Shown here piece after piece: positions 60,728-64,000 of a DNA stretch of 64,000 bases. How positions within the stretch are numbered: the first letter of the stretch is position 1; each line of letters begins with the position of its first letter. A model generated the notes under the pieces. The model saw only the letters and a program-made list of their open reading frames with translations, searched no databases and had not been told where the DNA came from. Both the position numbers and the translations under genes were made by a program. The DNA comes from Flavobacteriaceae bacterium (lineage in GTDB: Bacteria > Bacteroidota > Bacteroidia > Flavobacteriales > Flavobacteriaceae): contig JAKIUU010000006.1 in NCBI GenBank assembly GCA_021647405.1, positions 1 to 64,000 of the forward strand, given 5' to 3'.

Positions 60728-63700
60728 TTATGATTCTTTTGTATTTCTAACTTTAAGATGGTACATAACATTTGGCTTTGTACCAATTTCGGCTAATAAA
60801 TGGAAAGTGCGCTCATCTTTTGTTAACTCTGCAACTTCACTTTTCTTATCATTTACATCGCCAAATACCATGGCGCCTGTTGGACAGGCACTTGAACATG
60901 CTGTTTCAAATTCGTCATCACTTACAGGTCTGCCTTCTTTTTTAGCTGTTAAAATACTCAATTGTGTTTTTTGGATACACATAGAACATTTTTCCATAAC
61001 CCCCCTAGAACGTACAACCACATCTGGATTTAATACCATTTTACTAAGGTCGTTATTCATATTAAAATCAAACTCACTGTTATTAGCATATTTAAACCAG
61101 TTAAAACGGCGTACACGATATGGACAGTTGTTGGCGCAATAACGTGTACCAATACAGCGGTTATAAGCCATGTGATTTTGCCCTTGACGGCTATGTGATG
61201 TAGCGGCTACAGGACATACTGTTTCACAAGGGGCATGGTTACAATGCTGACACATTACAGGCTGAAAAGCCACTTGGGGATTTTCTTGCGGATGTGTCAT
61301 GCTGTTAAACATTTCTCCTGTACCAAAAACACCTTCTTCTTTGGCTTTTTCATTGGTCATATCAGAAGTGTAGTAACGGTCAATACGCAACCAGTGCATA
61401 TCACGACTCACGCGGATTTCGTGTTTACCAACTACAGGCACATTGTTTTCTGCATGGCAAGCTACAATACATGTAGCACAACCTGTACAAGTTGCCAAAT
61501 CTATAGACAAATTAAAATGAGGTCCTATGGTATCGTCAAATTTCTCCCATAAATCAACACGTTCTGCAGGAACTTCTTGATGGTTAAGAGAAAATTCGGG
61601 TGTTTCATTCCACGCTTCTTTGGGCTTGTTTATAAAATCGTTTAAAGTGGTTTCTTTAATAATTTCATCACGCCCCATTATGGTGTGTTGCAATTGAACA
61701 CATGCAAATTCATGAGTTCCTGAAGTCTTTTCTATACTTACTGTTTGCGCTGTATTAAAATCAAATGATAAAGCAAAGGCATTGAGACCAGTCATCATTT
61801 CGTCTTGCATCCCTGCCGCTCTACCATAACCCAATGCCAAACCAACACTTCCTTTGGCTTGACCTGGCTGAATAAGAACAGGCACATCTTTTAAAACAGT
61901 ATTATTAACTTTAACAGTTACTTTATCTCCGTTTAAAGCGCCATTACTTACATTCCAGTTATTTATATCTAATGCTTTCGCATCAGCTATAGACATGGTT
62001 AGGTAATTATCCCAAGTCGTTCTTGTAATTGGATCTGGCAATTCTTGTAACCAAGGGTTGTTGGCTTGTTTGCCATCACCTAATGATGTTTTACTGTATA
62101 ATTTTAGCTCGAATGCAGCCGATTTTGTTGCTTTTAATAAGGCTGTTGCCGATGCTTGCACATCCAATTTTGTGTTTGATAATTTGACTTTAACATCGTG
62201 GGTAAAGATGCCATCGTGTAAAGCGCTATTCCAAGTACTGCCATTTAAGATTGAGCCTTTCCAATTATCCTTTATGTATTGGTGGTAATCTGCATTGCTA
62301 TCCATCCAAGTTAAAAGACTGCCTTCAAACTGACGTGTATTAAACAATGGTTTGATAGTAGGCTGCATGAGTCCGTATTGACCTGCTTGGAAATTTGTAT
62401 CTCCCCAAGATTCTAAATAATGTGGTGTTGTTGCTACAAATTGCGTGTTCAAGGCTGTTTCGTCTTGAGACATGGTAAAGGCAACCGATAATTTAACTTT
62501 TTTCAAAGCGGTATTAAATGACTTGGCATCTGCCAAAGTATAAGAAGGGTTGGCATTATAAATAAACAAAGCGCCTACTTTACCGGCATTCATCTCTTTT
62601 AAAAGCGCTTTAACTTGTTTGTTATTTCCCGCTTTTACAAAACGTGGTGAAGTTGCATCGAAAACAACAGAACCTAAAGCTACATTTATAGCGTTTGCTA
62701 AAATCTGTGCATCCTTATTTTGTATGCCAGTAACAACTACGGCATTTTTACCAGCTTTTTTAAGTTGCTTGGCCGCTTGTTTAACTGCGGCATCTGCTGC
62801 TGTCTTTTTTGAAGTTAAGCTACTTCCAGTAACCGCATTGTATAAATTGATAAGCGCATAAACTTGTTCTGATGGTTTTAATGGCAAGCGTTTATCTGCA
62901 TTAGCTCCTGTTAAAGATAAATTTGACTCAAACTGAATGTGTCTAGACATCTTGCCTTTTTTTGGTGCACGTCCTTTGGCATAAGCTGCGTTGTATTGAC
63001 CTCCTTGCCAATCGCCTAAAAAGTCGGCGCCAACAGATACAATTACATCCGCATTTTCAAATTTATAATTAGGTAAAGCCCGCATGCCATACATGGCATC
63101 AAAAGCACTTAAAGCGGCACATTCTGATAGGGCATCATAATTTACATGCTCTACATTGCCATAAGCTTTAGCAAAATCAGCTATCACCTTATCGGATGAT
63201 GGACTTGCTGTAGTACCTGTTAAAATAACAATCTTTTCGTTCTTTTCTTTTAACTGATTTAAAGTGGCTGCAACCTTATTGTCTAAAGCAGACCAAGATG
63301 TTGTCTTACCACCGGCTAATGGGCCACGCAAACGGTTGTTATCGTATAACGACAGCACAGAAGCTTGTACTCTGGCTGGGGTAGCTCCCCAATTACCTGC
63401 CATTTTATTAGGCTCAATTTTTATAGGGCGCCCTTCTCTTACCTTTACGAGGATATTGGCAAAATCGGTGCCATCTGCCATTGTAGAAGCGTAATAATTG
63501 GCTACACCCGGAATAATATTATCTGGTTTGACAACATAAGGAATTGATTTTACAACAGGCCCTTGACAAGCTGCCAAAGAGGCTGCCGCTGTTGAGAAAC
63601 CAACATACTTTAAAAAATCACGTCGGCTAGTTGATGAGTTTGATAAACTTTCTTTATCTCCTAAAAAAGCATCTGTAGGAATTTCTTCTTCAAATTCTTT

Positions 63701-63778
63701 TTGCATGAGTTGCTCAACAACAGGGCTGTCTGATTTTAATTCTTCAACACTTCTCCAGTATTTTTTATTTGATGCCAT
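60728..63778 (-). CDS. actB: Alternative complex III iron-sulfur/molybdopterin-like subunit ActB
   Basis: 1016 residues. N-terminal variant Tat signal (TSRRDFLKYVGFSTAAASL) ending in a lipobox-like LAAC. Residues 50-700 resemble a molybdopterin oxidoreductase large subunit, but with no evident cofactor ligand; in this family the domain is thought to be cofactor-free. The C-terminal part has four ferredoxin motifs: CTGCATCIVAC, CQHCNHAPCETVC, CIGTRYCANNC and CSMC...CSSAC, for one 3Fe-4S and three 4Fe-4S clusters. Moves electrons from quinol to the cytochromes. Confidence 0.95.
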   Translation of the reverse strand: MASNKKYWRSVEELKSDSPVVEQLMQKEFEEEIPTDAFLGDKESLSNSSTSRRDFLKYVGFSTAAASLAACQGPVVKSIPYVVKPDNIIPGVANYYASTMADGTDFANILVKVREGRPIKIEPNKMAGNWGATPARVQASVLSLYDNNRLRGPLAGGKTTSWSALDNKVAATLNQLKEKNEKIVILTGTTASPSSDKVIADFAKAYGNVEHVNYDALSECAALSAFDAMYGMRALPNYKFENADVIVSVGADFLGDWQGGQYNAAYAKGRAPKKGKMSRHIQFESNLSLTGANADKRLPLKPSEQVYALINLYNAVTGSSLTSKKTAADAAVKQAAKQLKKAGKNAVVVTGIQNKDAQILANAINVALGSVVFDATSPRFVKAGNNKQVKALLKEMNAGKVGALFIYNANPSYTLADAKSFNTALKKVKLSVAFTMSQDETALNTQFVATTPHYLESWGDTNFQAGQYGLMQPTIKPLFNTRQFEGSLLTWMDSNADYHQYIKDNWKGSILNGSTWNSALHDGIFTHDVKVKLSNTKLDVQASATALLKATKSAAFELKLYSKTSLGDGKQANNPWLQELPDPITRTTWDNYLTMSIADAKALDINNWNVSNGALNGDKVTVKVNNTVLKDVPVLIQPGQAKGSVGLALGYGRAAGMQDEMMTGLNAFALSFDFNTAQTVSIEKTSGTHEFACVQLQHTIMGRDEIIKETTLNDFINKPKEAWNETPEFSLNHQEVPAERVDLWEKFDDTIGPHFNLSIDLATCTGCATCIVACHAENNVPVVGKHEIRVSRDMHWLRIDRYYTSDMTNEKAKEEGVFGTGEMFNSMTHPQENPQVAFQPVMCQHCNHAPCETVCPVAATSHSRQGQNHMAYNRCIGTRYCANNCPYRVRRFNWFKYANNSEFDFNMNNDLSKMVLNPDVVVRSRGVMEKCSMCIQKTQLSILTAKKEGRPVSDDEFETACSSACPTGAMVFGDVNDKKSEVAELTKDERTFHLLAEIGTKPNVMYHLKVRNTKES

Positions 63779-63807
63779 TTTTTATAGACTTGTTTTCTGT
63801 ATTTTTA

Positions 63808-64000
63808 TTAATAGTGACATTTACCACATTCTTGGCCTCCCATTTGGGCAACTGTAACCTTTTCTACACCGTATTTTTTAGATAATTGGGCGTGAATGTT
63901 TTTATAATAACCGTTATTCTTCATATTAACTTCAGTTTTTTTATGACAGTCTAAACACCATCCCATCGTCAATTTAGAATACTGCCTAACTTCTTCCATA
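63808..64000 (-). CDS. actA: Alternative complex III multiheme cytochrome ActA, C-terminal fragment
   Basis: Only the last 63 or so codons are in the window; the frame is open to the right edge, so the Met near 63999 is probably internal. Two c-type heme motifs are visible, WCLDCHK and CGKCHY at the very end. In the complex ActA is a pentaheme cytochrome in front of actB; the heme motifs and the place 29 bp upstream of actB fit. Confidence 0.9.
   Translation of the reverse strand, partial: MEEVRQYSKLTMGWCLDCHKKTEVNMKNNGYYKNIHAQLSKKYGVEKVTVAQMGGQECGKCHY

Noticed and set aside
60728..63778. ActB as a true formate dehydrogenase or nitrate reductase
   Set aside because: The gene order actA-B-C-D-E-F-coxB-coxA and the single-chain fusion of molybdopterin-like and ferredoxin parts are specific for alternative complex III.

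Overview
The window reads as a chromosomal piece of a low-GC member of the Bacteroidota, most likely family Flavobacteriaceae. The grounds are: a complete alternative complex III locus next to cytochrome oxidase genes, a type IX secretion (T9SS) C-terminal sorting domain on a secreted protein, Bacteroidota-type promoters (TAnnTTTG -7 boxes), an N-acyl arginine operon with an argF'-type carbamoyltransferase, and close similarity of almost every housekeeping protein to flavobacterial families. No phage, insertion sequence, CRISPR array or toxin/defence locus was seen.

Layout. 1-4886 (-): a giant secreted protein, cut by the left edge, made of NHL six-repeat arrays set inside cadherin/He_PIG-like Ig modules. 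A membrane-anchored LytTR regulator (5049-5897) lies directly upstream of it, and a 9-bp direct repeat with LytTR-like spacing lies in the gap. 5898-6871: repeat-rich spacer, tRNA-Arg(TCG), a small GIY-YIG gene and a tRNA-like remnant. 6872-22843 (-): yqeY, then a full division and cell-wall cluster that reads, from its promoter, mraZ-rsmH-ftsL-ftsI-murE-mraY-murD-ftsW-murG-murC-ftsQ-ftsA-ftsZ. Three 10-bp repeats over the mraZ promoter look like MraZ autoregulatory boxes. 23082-25151 (+): alpha/beta hydrolase, engB, rluA-type pseudouridine synthase. 25173-26588 (-): secreted BspA-like repeat protein with a T9SS tail.

26726-35902 (-): arginine operon (GNAT acyltransferase, argG, argC, proC, argD, argF', argB, argE', argH). 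Ser90 in the ArgF' substrate pocket points to N-succinylated rather than N-acetylated intermediates. 36254-42945 (-): ilvD-ilvB-ilvN-ilvC-ilvA. 43207-44751 (-): an unrecognised helical protein. 44903-49172 (+): leuA-leuC-leuD-leuB. Together these give most of valine, isoleucine and leucine synthesis. 49275-50315 (+): AlkB-like membrane di-iron hydroxylase; 50547-51278 (+): nitroreductase; 51328-53703 (-): penicillin-acylase family Ntn hydrolase. 54012-64000 (-): respiratory chain, actA (cut by the right edge), actB, actC, actD, actE, actF, coxB, coxA, which carries electrons from quinol through alternative complex III to an aa3-type oxidase.

Most of the window is conserved core genome. The parts that stand out are the giant NHL/Ig protein with its probable private regulator, the tRNA/GIY-YIG junction, nested short palindromic elements in the spacers (one stack inside the arginine operon), a folded element between ilvA and the arginine operon, and the substrate-specificity residue of ArgF'.
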